A program made the position numbers and the translations under genes. A stretch of DNA of 64,000 bases from Candidatus Omnitrophota bacterium (GTDB lineage Bacteria; Hinthialibacterota; Hinthialibacteria; Hinthialibacterales; Hinthialibacteraceae): the NCBI GenBank assembly GCA_016934335.1, contig JAFGTC010000051.1, positions 1 through 64,000 on the forward strand, written 5' to 3'. Numbering within the stretch: position 1 is the stretch's first letter; every line of letters begins with the position of its first letter. Below the pieces are notes generated by a model. It was not told the DNA's origin. It worked only from the letters and a program-made list of their open reading frames with translations, and searched no databases. This document shows, piece by piece, positions 8,964 to 18,641 of this stretch.

Positions 8964-8976
8964 GTTTCAATGAAAC
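8964..8976. promoter_or_regulatory. Short palindrome abutting the GrpE-like start codon
   Basis: GTTTCAATGAAAC is a perfect odd-length palindrome that ends directly at the ATG. It lies between that ATG and the purine-rich GAGAGG further upstream. It could be a repressor site or could mask the ribosome-binding region; nothing in the sequence decides this. Confidence 0.3.
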
Positions 8977-9114
8977 CTCTCCAACTGGAATCATGTAGGA
9001 TTTTCTAGCAATGCTGCTCTGCGCCGATGAATTCCTCTTACAATTCTCTATGTTTCACTGAAGAATTGGATCGGTTTATCTATTTACATTATTTGCTAGG
9101 CGATTTGGTAAATC

Positions 9115-10449
9115 CTAATCGATTTTCGCTTTCGATTGCTCTATTTTAAGATAGCCGCAAATCATCAAGTCAACAAGCGAGAGAATCCCCAATCCCATGT
9201 AAATTGTCAGGAGGGGCTCCAAGGGCATGCGAAAGCGGGTTCTGGCGAAAAAAATCAGGCAGGCCGCCGTATACAATCCAATGACGGCGAGCAGCGATCC
9301 ATGCCGGAGGCGTCTCAAACAGGCGTAAACCGCCCCCAAACCGGCTATGAATAAAAAGAACGGCTTCCAGCGGATCGCGGGCCAATTTTCGCTTCCCGCA
9401 AGCAGCAGCCCCCGGCCTTGATTGTATTCTTCCCATGGCCAGGGTTCTTTATCGAGAAGATAGAGAAAATAAAATTTCCACCCGCAACGCGCCAAGGCGG
9501 CCTGGGGATCGTGAAGAATATTCCTTAGGCCCAATCGCAGAAACAAACGGTCTTCGCCCGCTTCGTTCGGACCGTGCTTCTGGATATATTCGCGCCGCAC
9601 GACTTCTTTGTAGCCGCTTTCATAATAGTTGAAGGTGGGATTGTTGCCAATAAACAAATTGACGCCTGAATTGGTCGAGATGAGAACGAAGGAGTGAAAA
9701 ATCAGTATATTGCGGAGAGTCCATGGGAAAATCGGCGCGGCCCACGCCAGGAAGGGAAGCCATCTTTTCCGCAATCCTCTCTTCGGGGGCGCGCAGGCGG
9801 CGATTTTCCATATCAGAACCGGCAGAAAAAATAATGCGATGGGGCGCGTCAGCGCCAACAGGCCCAGCCAAAATGAAAATCCGCTCAGGCGCCAGATTGA
9901 ACTGGTTCGATCGAGATAAAGACTCCATAACACCCACACTAGAAAGAGCGTGATGAAAAATGTTTCAGTCATGAACACCGAACAGAAAAAAATCGGATAC
10001 GTCATGAAGCCATACAAGAGCCCGATTAGAAACGATGTGAGTTCTCTATAGGAGTGGAGCCATCTTACACTTTCTTGATCGAGCAAGGGCTGCATCAGGC
10101 GCCTTGCGATCAAGTAAACCAAGACGGCTGAGATCGAGCCTAAAACGGATTGCGCCAGGCGAATCGATAACAATGGATTGCCGGGCGGCATGCGCAGACA
10201 TGCGGCCAGGAAAAGAGGATACAACGGCGCGCGGTAGGCCAATCGGTCGGGCGACTGCGCCAGATATCCCCCTTTCAAGAAATTCACCGCGCACAGGTAA
10301 TAATCCTCCATATCTGAAAACGGGCGCGGCTGGTCGGTGATCGCCCATAAAAATCGGGGAAGCAGAGCCAGAAAAAAGAGCAAAACAATCCATTTGAGCG
10401 AGGGAGAGGTCAGCGAGGCGGCGAAGCGTTTACGAAGGTTCTCTTTCAA
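9115..10449 (-). CDS. GT-C type membrane glycosyltransferase (GT39/ArnT-like)
   Basis: This 444-aa polytopic membrane protein has the plan of dolichyl- or polyprenyl-phosphate-dependent glycosyltransferases. It has a short basic N-terminus, a first membrane helix (about residues 20-36), then an acidic loop (PFSDMEDYYLCAVNFL), followed by AYRAPLYPLFLA, which resembles the ArnT/PMT motif after the first loop. Eight or more further hydrophobic segments follow, with a periplasmic loop containing FIGNNPTFNYYESGY. The start is TTG at 10447-10449, with AAGGAAC about 9 nt upstream and no in-frame ATG nearby. It probably moves a sugar from a lipid carrier to a surface molecule; donor and acceptor are unknown. 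Confidence 0.75.
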   Translation of the reverse strand: MKENLRKRFAASLTSPSLKWIVLLFFLALLPRFLWAITDQPRPFSDMEDYYLCAVNFLKGGYLAQSPDRLAYRAPLYPLFLAACLRMPPGNPLLSIRLAQSVLGSISAVLVYLIARRLMQPLLDQESVRWLHSYRELTSFLIGLLYGFMTYPIFFCSVFMTETFFITLFLVWVLWSLYLDRTSSIWRLSGFSFWLGLLALTRPIALFFLPVLIWKIAACAPPKRGLRKRWLPFLAWAAPIFPWTLRNILIFHSFVLISTNSGVNLFIGNNPTFNYYESGYKEVVRREYIQKHGPNEAGEDRLFLRLGLRNILHDPQAALARCGWKFYFLYLLDKEPWPWEEYNQGRGLLLAGSENWPAIRWKPFFLFIAGLGAVYACLRRLRHGSLLAVIGLYTAACLIFFARTRFRMPLEPLLTIYMGLGILSLVDLMICGYLKIEQSKAKID

Positions 10450-10522
10450 TGAATTAGTTCCTTGAAGTTGAATCGTTCATAAATCGATTGGAGATTATTC
10501 TCTCATAAGGAACCCCCTTCGT

Positions 10523-11173
10523 TCAACGTTGAATGGCTTGATATTGGACGGAGAATATTTTTCGCGATTCCAGGCGCCACTTGATTTCATAATGCGTGGC
10601 GTTTGCGGCGGCCTCGTCAAACTCGTGAATGGATTCTTGAGATGAATGTTTGCTTAGCACTCGAAAACAGCCGCTTGTTTGAATGCGGTCATGCGTTTCA
10701 TGAAAATATTTTTCGTGATCGGTTTTCAAGTGGAGAATGCCGCTCTTAGTCAGAGTTTCGGCCATTTTTTCAATAAAACGGGGATTGAACAATCGCCGTT
10801 TTTTATGACGCTTCTTCGGCCATGGATCGGGGAAATAGACATGATACGCTTGAACCGTCTTCGGTTGAATCAGAAGTTTCAGAACAAAATCCGCATCCCA
10901 GCAAAAAAAACGGCAATTTTCCCGCATTTCTTTGACAGCCCGCAGGAGTCCGATTCGTAAAATCTTTCGGGATCGTTCGATGGCGATGAAATTGACGTCC
11001 GGCCGGCGCTTCGATTCCGCCAAAATGAAGCGTCCCTTGCCCGCTCCGATCTCGATTTCGACAGGATTGTCATCGCCGAAAATCCGCTCGAAATCCAGAT
11101 GCTCGTCGATCGAGCCCGGCGCAATGAGATGCCGGTTCATTTCCGGCGTATATTCGTAAATCGTTTTTGCCAT
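10523..11173 (-). CDS. trmB: tRNA (guanine-N7)-methyltransferase
   Basis: TrmB uses S-adenosylmethionine to methylate N7 of G46 in the variable loop of many tRNAs. The 216-aa protein has the SAM-binding motif EIEIGAGKGRFI near residue 38, the acidic FIAIERS motif, and the TrmB fingerprint VYFPDPWPKKRHKKRRL. The latter is followed by a C-terminal LKTDHEKYF segment, in which TD is a known active-site feature. Length matches bacterial TrmB. It lies immediately upstream (in its own direction) of the GT-C gene, separated by about 70 bp, and is unrelated to it in function. Confidence 0.95.
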   Translation of the reverse strand: MAKTIYEYTPEMNRHLIAPGSIDEHLDFERIFGDDNPVEIEIGAGKGRFILAESKRRPDVNFIAIERSRKILRIGLLRAVKEMRENCRFFCWDADFVLKLLIQPKTVQAYHVYFPDPWPKKRHKKRRLFNPRFIEKMAETLTKSGILHLKTDHEKYFHETHDRIQTSGCFRVLSKHSSQESIHEFDEAAANATHYEIKWRLESRKIFSVQYQAIQR

Positions 11174-11314
11174 TTTTCTGCATCAAGAATTCATGATGAA
11201 CGCTATAAGTTTGGCCTCTGAAAATGCAGAGTCATCCAATATGTTCTGAAATGGCATTACTATAGCCAGCCCTTCGCCGCGGGCAAAGGGATTTCATCCG
11301 GAGGGATGATGCAA

Positions 11315-11339
11315 AAAAGGGGACGATTCGTCCCCTTTT
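11315..11339 (-). terminator. Rho-independent terminator after the LTD/CotH gene
   Basis: An 11-bp stem (AAAAGGGGACG at 11315-11325, its complement at 11329-11339) with a 3-nt loop is followed on the minus strand by TTTTTT. It lies about 50 bp past the stop of the large exoprotein gene. Confidence 0.85.
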
Positions 11340-11390
11340 CGCAGAAAATAATGACTTATGTTAATTTTGGCTTACGTTGATTTTAACGGA

Positions 11391-14300
11391 TCAATACAAC
11401 GACCATTGGAGAACCGCCGTGATATCGGGGCCGATCAGGAATTGGCCCGGCGCCAGGACGCCGGCGCTGATGCGCACTTCGTCGACGCGGCCCGGAACAA
11501 CGTCTTCGGTTCCCGCTTGGGATGAGCGGCGCGCCCCGACAAGGATGGGCAAGTCGCTGCCGGTTCTGAAACCGCTGTAATCGGAGACGCCGTCTTCGTA
11601 CACAATGCCGGTTGATACTGGATGGCCGTCCAGATACAAACGGACTTTGTCGGCCGCCGAAGAAGCGCCTAAATCCACCACCGCCGCATAATGATGAAAT
11701 TCACCATCGTAGGGAGCGATGCTTCCTATGGAGGCGGCGTGGAATCGTCCGGCGTAGCCGGTAGTTGAATCACCGTCGTTGAAGAAGAAATCGATCGAGC
11801 CCGGTTTGGAAAGTCCTACGCCGAATCGCCACACCCCGTCCGTCGAAGCGTTGGCGTCATCGTATCGGTCAATAAGAATGGCGGCGCCCGACGCATCGGC
11901 CGAAAACAAGGCGTAGCATTCCATCGTGACGCTCGTTTCCACATCGAGATAGGCTTCATTGCCGCCGAATTGAAATCCGTTTCCGATTGCGCCGTCCAGT
12001 TGCAGGGACATCGTGTTGGCCTGCTGCGTCAACGGTACGGTTTCAAAAGCGGGCGGGGCGGAAAAGGCGGAGGATCCCAACAGGCGTCCGTTCGAGAAAA
12101 GCCCGATTGAGTCTTGCGCGTCGCCTTCAAAGCGGTAATAGGCGATCACGCTGCCGTCGACCAGCGGCCCCATCGGCATAGCTTGAACGGCGACGCCTGA
12201 CGAAGTTCGGCGATCGGACGACACTGTTTTGATCGTGAAAATGTATGGTACGCCGTTTTGCAAATCGCGAATTCGAACGCGATTGTCGCCAATCGGCGTC
12301 GATTCGACCAGACCTTCCGGTTGATAAATATCCACTCGAATCAAGTCGGCGGCCGTCGGCAGGCTCCACTCCAGAAGAACCGATCCGTTCATCGGCGTTA
12401 CAACGATGTTTTCCACTTCCGGAAGAGCCAGTTTCGAACCGGTGTTGAAGGAAGTCGGCGTCGACCAGTCGCTCCAGAGCCCTTCCGCATTCTGGCATCG
12501 CACACGCCAATAATAGGTCGAGTCGGACGCGATGACGTAGGCGGGCGTCGTCGTCGAAAGAGACTCGTTTTCAACATAGGCGCTCCAATACGGAACGGCA
12601 AAATCGTCGCTGTCCGCTTGAATTTCCCATTCGGAGGCGGCGACCGTCTGCCCGGCCGGCGGCTCTGCTTGAAGATTCACGGAGCGCGCCGCGGCCAGCG
12701 CGCCGTCGGCGGGCGACAGATTGGTCGGTTGGGAAGGCGCATCCGCCGGGCGTACGTTCTCATCGTTGAGAATAAAGGCGCTCCGCGCGGTTACATATTT
12801 TTTAATTTCATCCAGCATGGAGTCGATTTCGCCGGGAGAGTTCCAGCGCTGCGCATTTTCTTCGATGGCGTCCTGCAGATAACTCCAATACGAATCGAGG
12901 ATCGGATCGAGGTGTTTGTTTGTGAAGATATGATCCGCCAGGCTGCGAAGCCGTTCGAAATATTGCGCGCGAAATTCCGGAACGCTCAGGAATTTGCGCT
13001 GCAGCTGATTGATGCCGAACAGACCTTCTTCCGCGCCGTATAACAAGCTGAAGTCGGATACGAGCGGGAACTCATCGTTGATATGAATTTCGCCCCAAGT
13101 GTGAATCATGTTCGAAGGCATGATAAACCAACGCCCATCCGCCTGGCGAACCGGATAATAATTTTTTTCGGCGCTGTCGACATGCGAAAGAAGCGCAATG
13201 GCGCAGAGGTAGTCCAGATACGTTTCAATATCCACATTGGCTTCGAAAAACGTCTTTAAATCAGCGGCGCTGTTCAATTCTTCGATAAACGAAGCCAGGT
13301 CGGCGATATCGTCTTCCTGGTCAATGGTGTTTTCGTATTTCTGGGCGTAGGCCTCCAAATTGGGCTCTACCGTCATGGAACTGATGCGCGATTTTACGCC
13401 CGCTTTGAAAATCTGCGTATCGGCGGGCATGCTGCGTTCGTCGAGGAAATCTTCGTTGTATTCCTCGATGCCCAGAAACAGTCCGTAATAGCCATCATTG
13501 AGCATGACTCGGTACGCCTGCGTCTTGGCGGCCGGCAGCCCCATTTCGTGTATAAACTGGAAGGCCATGTGCTCCAGGAAGCCGGCTTCGCCGCGCAGCA
13601 AGGGCGAGGTTTGATAATTGGCGTTCAGATTCATGACCCGCCGGCCCATCCAGCGGTTGTCTTTGGGAAAGCGGATTCTCCAGCTTTTCTTGGGCTTGTT
13701 ATTCAAATCGCCGCCCCGGTAGCGGATGCCGCCCGCTGAGAGAAGGTCGAAGACTTCACCGTCAATCACCACAAGCGACGGCTGTTCGTCATTGGAGTCT
13801 ACATTCCGGTTCAGCCAATCCAAAACCGTCCGTTCGGCGAACAGGTAGACTGTGGGATATTGGGGCGGATCGAGCCGATCTTCCACAAAAAACGCTTGCG
13901 TTTCCGTCTTTTCGCCGGGCAACGGCATGATCGCTTCTTGGCCGGCCGCGTTAACGGCGGAGATTTTATATCGCCATACTTCGTGAGGGCGCAGGGTTTC
14001 TGCATAATTCAATCGGAATGAATAAATCCCGTCGCCGGCGACGGCGTCTCCGCCGGTTCCATCGTCGAACATGGCCGCCGATTTCCAATCATCCAACACC
14101 AATCCCATCCCATAGGGAGAACTGCACCGTTGATAGTGAAGTTGCACGTCCGAAATGCCGGCTGCGTCTTCCACCTTCGCCGTGATGACGACGGAATCGG
14201 CCGCGTCCTCTCCCGCATCCAAAATCCGAGTTATCGATAAGGTTGGATTCAGCGAAAAATCGGAACTGCTCAAACTATAATTGTGCCCTTCCATCGCCAA

Positions 14301-16628
14301 TACGTTTTCACCCGGCTGAAGGTATTGAATAAACTGGGAGGCGTCAAACGATTCGGCGGAGCCTGCTTCGTGATTCCCATCCGCCGTTCGATCCCAAGCC
14401 GGGGGATTGCCGCTTACGTTGGCTCTGGCGATTTCGACGCCGTTGAGATAAGCGACAAAACTGTCGTCGTAATCGACGCTGAGAGTTAATGTTTCGTATC
14501 CGTCGGCATCGTCAAGATTGAAGGTTTTGCGAATATAGACGCTGACAAAACTGTTCCGCATGTTGATTTCAGTATTATCGTCGCCGTCGCCGTACCCGAA
14601 GCCGGCTTGACCCTGCTCCCAGGATGAAGCGTCAAAATCCAGCGCATTCCAATTGGAGGGGGGCGCTTCTGATCCTTCAAAATATCGCCAGATTTGATTG
14701 GCGCTTACCAGGTCTTTTTGTTCGGTGCGCACTTCGCTGACGGACGCGCTTGGATAAGAAGGCGTATGCGTGATCTCCATAATGCGCGGCGGCTCAACAT
14801 CGAGAACCTCGACATTGGGCGCCCCCGGGCTGGCAGGCTGCCCGCTGCGCCAGTTGTACGGCTGCCGGTTGTCACCATAGGGAGCGATCAATTCAAGCGA
14901 ATTGCCGTCGCCGTCAGGACGAACCGGCCAAGGGAATTTGTCGTTAAATTCAACGTAGTCGATGACAATCCCAAGATCGTTCGTTAAAGCCACAGCTTCG
15001 CCGGCGTTGTTGAGTTGGAGAATGAAATTGCCGATTTTATTGGGAACATCCGGATAAAGAGCCGTGTTTTTGCAGACAATCAAGAAGCCGCTGGCGGGAA
15101 TGACGGCGCCGTTTGGAAACAGAAATTCGACCCCGTCGCTGAAACGCCACCCGCTTAAATCGACTTGTTTATCGGATCGATTGAAGATCTCAATATATTC
15201 TTTCTCCAGATTATCGCCATATACTTCGTTTTCGGGATGATAAAAGAGTTCGTTGATCACGACGTCAAAGTCGTTATACTCCAGGTCGCTGATGGTTCGC
15301 GCGTTGGCTCGGCCCGGCGTGCCTCCCATGGCGGAAGCCGCCCAATTGTTGGCTTCTCCATTGGGGCGATTGACCTGAACTAACTCCAGGGATGCGCCTT
15401 CGCCGTCGGCGCCTTCCGGCCATTCGCTGCCGTCGTTGTATTCCACGGAGGCGATCAGACGATCATTGGGATCGAACAGGCGTACGGCGTCTTCGCTGTT
15501 GTTCAATGAGAAGGGAAGCCCTTCTAAGGCGGGGGCCTGCCAACCGGGATCTTTTTCATGAGCAATTAATAAATACCCGTTCGGAGCGATGAACGTGTTT
15601 TTCGGCAGACGGAATACATGAAGATCGTTCGAGTCTTTCAACGACCATAGTGATGCGTCGACTGCCTGGGCTGAGGGATTAAATAATTCAATCCATTCCT
15701 TATCGTCTCCGTCCGCTGAGGGATTGTTGTACATGATTTCATTGATCACAATCGCTCCCTCGTTAACTGGATGATCGTCGACTTTATATAAGTACATGCC
15801 GGCCGCCTGACTGCTGGGCGACGTGATGACCACACCTGACGAATTGACCGCTGTAATCATGTACTCAACGGAAGAGCCATCGGGCTGCGCGGGAACATCG
15901 GCGATGTAAACGCCGCCTTGAAGCCTCATGGCGGCGGTTATGCTTACCAGCCCGTTTAAATAATAATTCAATGAGACGCTGTTGATTTGATCGTCTTCCG
16001 CAAAAGCGGCTTCAATGCGCACCGTTTCGCTGGATGTCGGCGATTGAGGGAAATGGCGCACGCTCTGGAAGCGAGGCGGGATGGTTTGCAATCCGGTGTA
16101 ATTGGCGAATCCCGGCGTGGGGCGCTGGCTGGCTTTCCAATAAAGAACATTGTTGTTGTCGACGTTCGGGTGAACCAGCTCCAGCGAATACCCGTCGCCG
16201 TCGGCTTCCACGGGCCAGGGATCTGCGTCGTTATATTCTACGCGATCCGCTTCGATTCCGTTTGCATCGTAAAGCCGAATTTCCTCGCCGTCATTGGATA
16301 AATTGGATGGGGCGAAATTCCCGACGGTTTGAATCGATGAAGCCAGGTTATAAAAAGAACGAAGGAAAATTTCATTGCGGCATAACAGCAAATAACCATG
16401 GCCGTCGATCACGGTTCCCTGAGGAAACACAAAGTTGATTCCTTCCGTAAATTCCCAGCCGGATAGATCGACGGATTGATTGGAGGAATTGTATAACTCG
16501 AGATACTCGGAATCATATTCGTTGGATTGGGGATGATACATAATCTCATTGATGATTACATCGCTTGAGGCGGGCGGAATCCCGATTATTCCTCCAAGCA
16601 ATAGACACAAAATCAAATTGCGCAGCAT
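11391..16628 (-). CDS. Giant secreted LTD / CotH-like / FnIII / LamG protein
   Basis: This 1745-aa protein is exported (signal peptide residues 1-21, ending IPPASS). It contains three lamin-tail-type domains (about residues 22-150, 290-420 and 455-590), each with VINEIMYHP- or VINELFYHP-like starts and a VDLSGWxF-type motif. A jelly-roll-like segment follows (640-800; YLNGVEIARANVSG), then a CotH-kinase-like domain (about 920-1290; GGIRYRGGDLNNKPKKSW, LNDGYYGLFLGIEEYNEDFL), Fn3-like modules (1300-1480) and a C-terminal LamG-like lectin sandwich (1490-1735). The usual CotH sequence NYYLYRD...PWDLD is here NYYPVRQADGRWFIMPSNMI, so the expected metal-binding aspartates are absent. The start is supported by GGAGG 6 nt upstream. 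It is probably cell-surface or extracellular; whether it phosphorylates proteins is doubtful. Confidence 0.9.
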   Translation of the reverse strand: MLRNLILCLLLGGIIGIPPASSDVIINEIMYHPQSNEYDSEYLELYNSSNQSVDLSGWEFTEGINFVFPQGTVIDGHGYLLLCRNEIFLRSFYNLASSIQTVGNFAPSNLSNDGEEIRLYDANGIEADRVEYNDADPWPVEADGDGYSLELVHPNVDNNNVLYWKASQRPTPGFANYTGLQTIPPRFQSVRHFPQSPTSSETVRIEAAFAEDDQINSVSLNYYLNGLVSITAAMRLQGGVYIADVPAQPDGSSVEYMITAVNSSGVVITSPSSQAAGMYLYKVDDHPVNEGAIVINEIMYNNPSADGDDKEWIELFNPSAQAVDASLWSLKDSNDLHVFRLPKNTFIAPNGYLLIAHEKDPGWQAPALEGLPFSLNNSEDAVRLFDPNDRLIASVEYNDGSEWPEGADGEGASLELVQVNRPNGEANNWAASAMGGTPGRANARTISDLEYNDFDVVINELFYHPENEVYGDNLEKEYIEIFNRSDKQVDLSGWRFSDGVEFLFPNGAVIPASGFLIVCKNTALYPDVPNKIGNFILQLNNAGEAVALTNDLGIVIDYVEFNDKFPWPVRPDGDGNSLELIAPYGDNRQPYNWRSGQPASPGAPNVEVLDVEPPRIMEITHTPSYPSASVSEVRTEQKDLVSANQIWRYFEGSEAPPSNWNALDFDASSWEQGQAGFGYGDGDDNTEINMRNSFVSVYIRKTFNLDDADGYETLTLSVDYDDSFVAYLNGVEIARANVSGNPPAWDRTADGNHEAGSAESFDASQFIQYLQPGENVLAMEGHNYSLSSSDFSLNPTLSITRILDAGEDAADSVVITAKVEDAAGISDVQLHYQRCSSPYGMGLVLDDWKSAAMFDDGTGGDAVAGDGIYSFRLNYAETLRPHEVWRYKISAVNAAGQEAIMPLPGEKTETQAFFVEDRLDPPQYPTVYLFAERTVLDWLNRNVDSNDEQPSLVVIDGEVFDLLSAGGIRYRGGDLNNKPKKSWRIRFPKDNRWMGRRVMNLNANYQTSPLLRGEAGFLEHMAFQFIHEMGLPAAKTQAYRVMLNDGYYGLFLGIEEYNEDFLDERSMPADTQIFKAGVKSRISSMTVEPNLEAYAQKYENTIDQEDDIADLASFIEELNSAADLKTFFEANVDIETYLDYLCAIALLSHVDSAEKNYYPVRQADGRWFIMPSNMIHTWGEIHINDEFPLVSDFSLLYGAEEGLFGINQLQRKFLSVPEFRAQYFERLRSLADHIFTNKHLDPILDSYWSYLQDAIEENAQRWNSPGEIDSMLDEIKKYVTARSAFILNDENVRPADAPSQPTNLSPADGALAAARSVNLQAEPPAGQTVAASEWEIQADSDDFAVPYWSAYVENESLSTTTPAYVIASDSTYYWRVRCQNAEGLWSDWSTPTSFNTGSKLALPEVENIVVTPMNGSVLLEWSLPTAADLIRVDIYQPEGLVESTPIGDNRVRIRDLQNGVPYIFTIKTVSSDRRTSSGVAVQAMPMGPLVDGSVIAYYRFEGDAQDSIGLFSNGRLLGSSAFSAPPAFETVPLTQQANTMSLQLDGAIGNGFQFGGNEAYLDVETSVTMECYALFSADASGAAILIDRYDDANASTDGVWRFGVGLSKPGSIDFFFNDGDSTTGYAGRFHAASIGSIAPYDGEFHHYAAVVDLGASSAADKVRLYLDGHPVSTGIVYEDGVSDYSGFRTGSDLPILVGARRSSQAGTEDVVPGRVDEVRISAGVLAPGQFLIGPDITAVLQWSLY

Positions 16629-16767
16629 AAGTCGCCTCCATGTTGTTTGAGTTCGAAAAGAGTTTCTACTTAAAAATCATAGAAATTAAAGAACCTATAT
16701 CTCTCAGATAAAGGTACGATAACGTTTTTTTGCCGAAATGTCACATCGAAGAGAAAGGCGGCTGGAT

Positions 16768-18111
16768 TTATTCGCTCTTCCTCGCTTGCTCCAAATAGTC
16801 AAGCATTCGATCGGCGTGACGGACGAAATCGGATGTGGAAATTTCGTGCATTCCCTCGGCGGCGCCGAATTGTTCTTGATATTGCTTCAAATGAGAGCCG
16901 ACGAGCGGACTGAGCCAGCGCCCCTGTTCATCCAGCGCCCGGGCGGAGTTGTACGCGGCGCGCTTTAACTGTTCCAATGAAGGAATTGATTTTTGGCCGG
17001 CGATTTCGCGTCGTTCTTCCACCGGAGAGTCCAATAACTTCTCATAGATTTGCCGGAGTTTTGGATCCCAATAATTACCTTGCCAACTATAGCCGGGGCG
17101 GGCGAGCGAAACATCGTAGACGATTTCGCCTTCTTCCGTGCTGTAAATCGGTCGATTGTCTCCATACTGATACAAGCGCGCCAGTTTTCCGTTCGGCAGG
17201 ATGGATGCTTGCAGCCACTCAAAGGCCGGCGGACCTGCTTTCAGATATTTCTTGTCGCCGGTCTCTAGATAAACCTCGAGAAGAAGCCGCAGAGCGCCGA
17301 TCGATTCGGCGGACGTCAAACCGACCGGTTCGAAGCGCCGCGCGGGCGCCGGCTTCCCCTCAGGCGTGAATTGCTGCGCCCAACCGGCCTGCGGCGGTGC
17401 GCCCTGGAGCTGCAAAAGGCAATCCGCTCCTCGAACCGCGGCGTCGTAATATCGCTGATCTCCCAATTCATGATAGAGAAGGAATAAAGTGCGAATCACG
17501 TCCATCATGGCGTCGTCATTCAGCGTGATGTATCGAGAATATCCCTTGCCCAGCGGGTAGGCCTGAGGCCATCCGCCGTTTTCATACTGCGCGTCGATCA
17601 TAAATTGCGCACACCGCTCGACCGATGTGAGAAATTTTTGCTCGTGGGATTCTTTCCATAAGGCCAATAAATAACGGGTCGCCCCTTGGGTGACGTCGTC
17701 GTCAAACGTGCCCGATTTTTTTTCCATTTTCCCTGGAATGAATTCGTGAGGAAATCCTCCATGCTCCAACTGCCCGCGCATGAGAGCCTCTCCCGCCCGA
17801 ACGGCGATCGAAAGATAATCCGGCTCTTTGAGAATTTGATAAGCGCGCAGGTAAATTCCCGCTGCGCCTGGAGTTGCGGGCGGTTGGACGGTTATGATGT
17901 CCGGCGGCCGCACGGCGTATTCTCCCCATGTCATTTGATAATCGGATGTCCAGCGCATAGCCCAACCGCCGTTGCGCTGTAAGGTTTGCATAAACGAGAG
18001 AGCCCTTCGCAGAGATTTTTCCACGTATTCGTTTTCATCTATGCCTTGGGCAAATCCCGTGAGTGCGACTCCCCAGAAAAACAACTGAAAATACGTACAA
18101 ATTCTCCTCAT
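16768..18111 (-). CDS. Secreted pectate lyase, PL10 (Pec_lyase) family
   Basis: Family PL10 pectate lyases cleave polygalacturonate by beta-elimination. The 447-aa protein has a signal peptide (MRRICTYFQLFFWGVALTGFAQG) and the family landmarks: NGGWAMRW near residue 46, TFDDDVTQGATRYLL, YENGGWPQAYPLGKGYSRYI followed by TLNDDAMMDV, GWAQQFTPEGKPAPARRFEP with the conserved Arg, and GLTSAESIGALRLL. Length fits the family. Its stop lies 139 bp before the start of the giant LTD/CotH gene on the same strand, so both may be expressed together. It suggests use of plant or algal polyuronides. Confidence 0.88.
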   Translation of the reverse strand: MRRICTYFQLFFWGVALTGFAQGIDENEYVEKSLRRALSFMQTLQRNGGWAMRWTSDYQMTWGEYAVRPPDIITVQPPATPGAAGIYLRAYQILKEPDYLSIAVRAGEALMRGQLEHGGFPHEFIPGKMEKKSGTFDDDVTQGATRYLLALWKESHEQKFLTSVERCAQFMIDAQYENGGWPQAYPLGKGYSRYITLNDDAMMDVIRTLFLLYHELGDQRYYDAAVRGADCLLQLQGAPPQAGWAQQFTPEGKPAPARRFEPVGLTSAESIGALRLLLEVYLETGDKKYLKAGPPAFEWLQASILPNGKLARLYQYGDNRPIYSTEEGEIVYDVSLARPGYSWQGNYWDPKLRQIYEKLLDSPVEERREIAGQKSIPSLEQLKRAAYNSARALDEQGRWLSPLVGSHLKQYQEQFGAAEGMHEISTSDFVRHADRMLDYLEQARKSE

Positions 18112-18507
18112 TGCGCATCATCCTTTTTGATTAGATTTACATGAAATTCATGAATGTTCCGTATTATAAGCCTATTTTTTCGAGCGATAAACAATGCGAA
18201 TCGCATAAATTTCTGGAAAGGATGCGCGGATGCTGATCTCGCGTTTCCGATCGGAATCTTCTCTACTCTGTTCAATTTCGAGACATCTTTGATTCAATGG
18301 TGTCCTATACTGGTACAGAGCAGCGTAAGTCTTTGTTATAAAAATGTTTATACTGTATTCCATTGCGACTCGATCTATTCATTTTATAGCCTATAATTAG
18401 GGTAGACTTTTAGGGGGATAAATTGCTGATTGTTATGTACTTATAAATATTTATTTCTTGGGAGAACTTTACCCTTTTTGAGGGTTTGAATCCTGGATCT
18501 CTTAAAG
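18112..18507. other. Intergenic region between divergent genes
   Basis: AT-rich spacer between the pectate lyase gene and the sigma-54-controlled gene. I see no gene or convincing structure in it. The sigma-54 activator site expected upstream of 18508 could lie here, but no clear inverted repeat stands out. Confidence 0.5.
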
Positions 18508-18524
18508 TTGGCACGAGTATTGCA
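18508..18524 (+). promoter_or_regulatory. Sigma-54 (RpoN) promoter, -24/-12
   Basis: TTGGCAC at 18508-18514, five bases, then TTGCA at 18520-18524. The invariant GG and GC dinucleotides are separated by exactly 10 nt, as the RpoN consensus demands. The implied transcription start is near 18535, about 105 nt before the small membrane-protein gene. No competing match to the consensus lies in the rest of this spacer. Confidence 0.8.
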
Positions 18525-18641
18525 TTTTGATTAAGGCGAGATAAAAAATGGGAAGCAAAAAAAGTATGGAGGTTTTGAAGTTTTTTCGCCGTTCTTTCGT
18601 ATCATATATATAGAGAAGAAGGCACAGAAGGAGTAATGACA

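Noticed and set aside
12258-13043. 261-aa plus-strand frame inside the LTD/CotH gene
   Set aside because: It lies antisense to clear coding sequence, is Arg-rich and low complexity, and has no ribosome-binding site.
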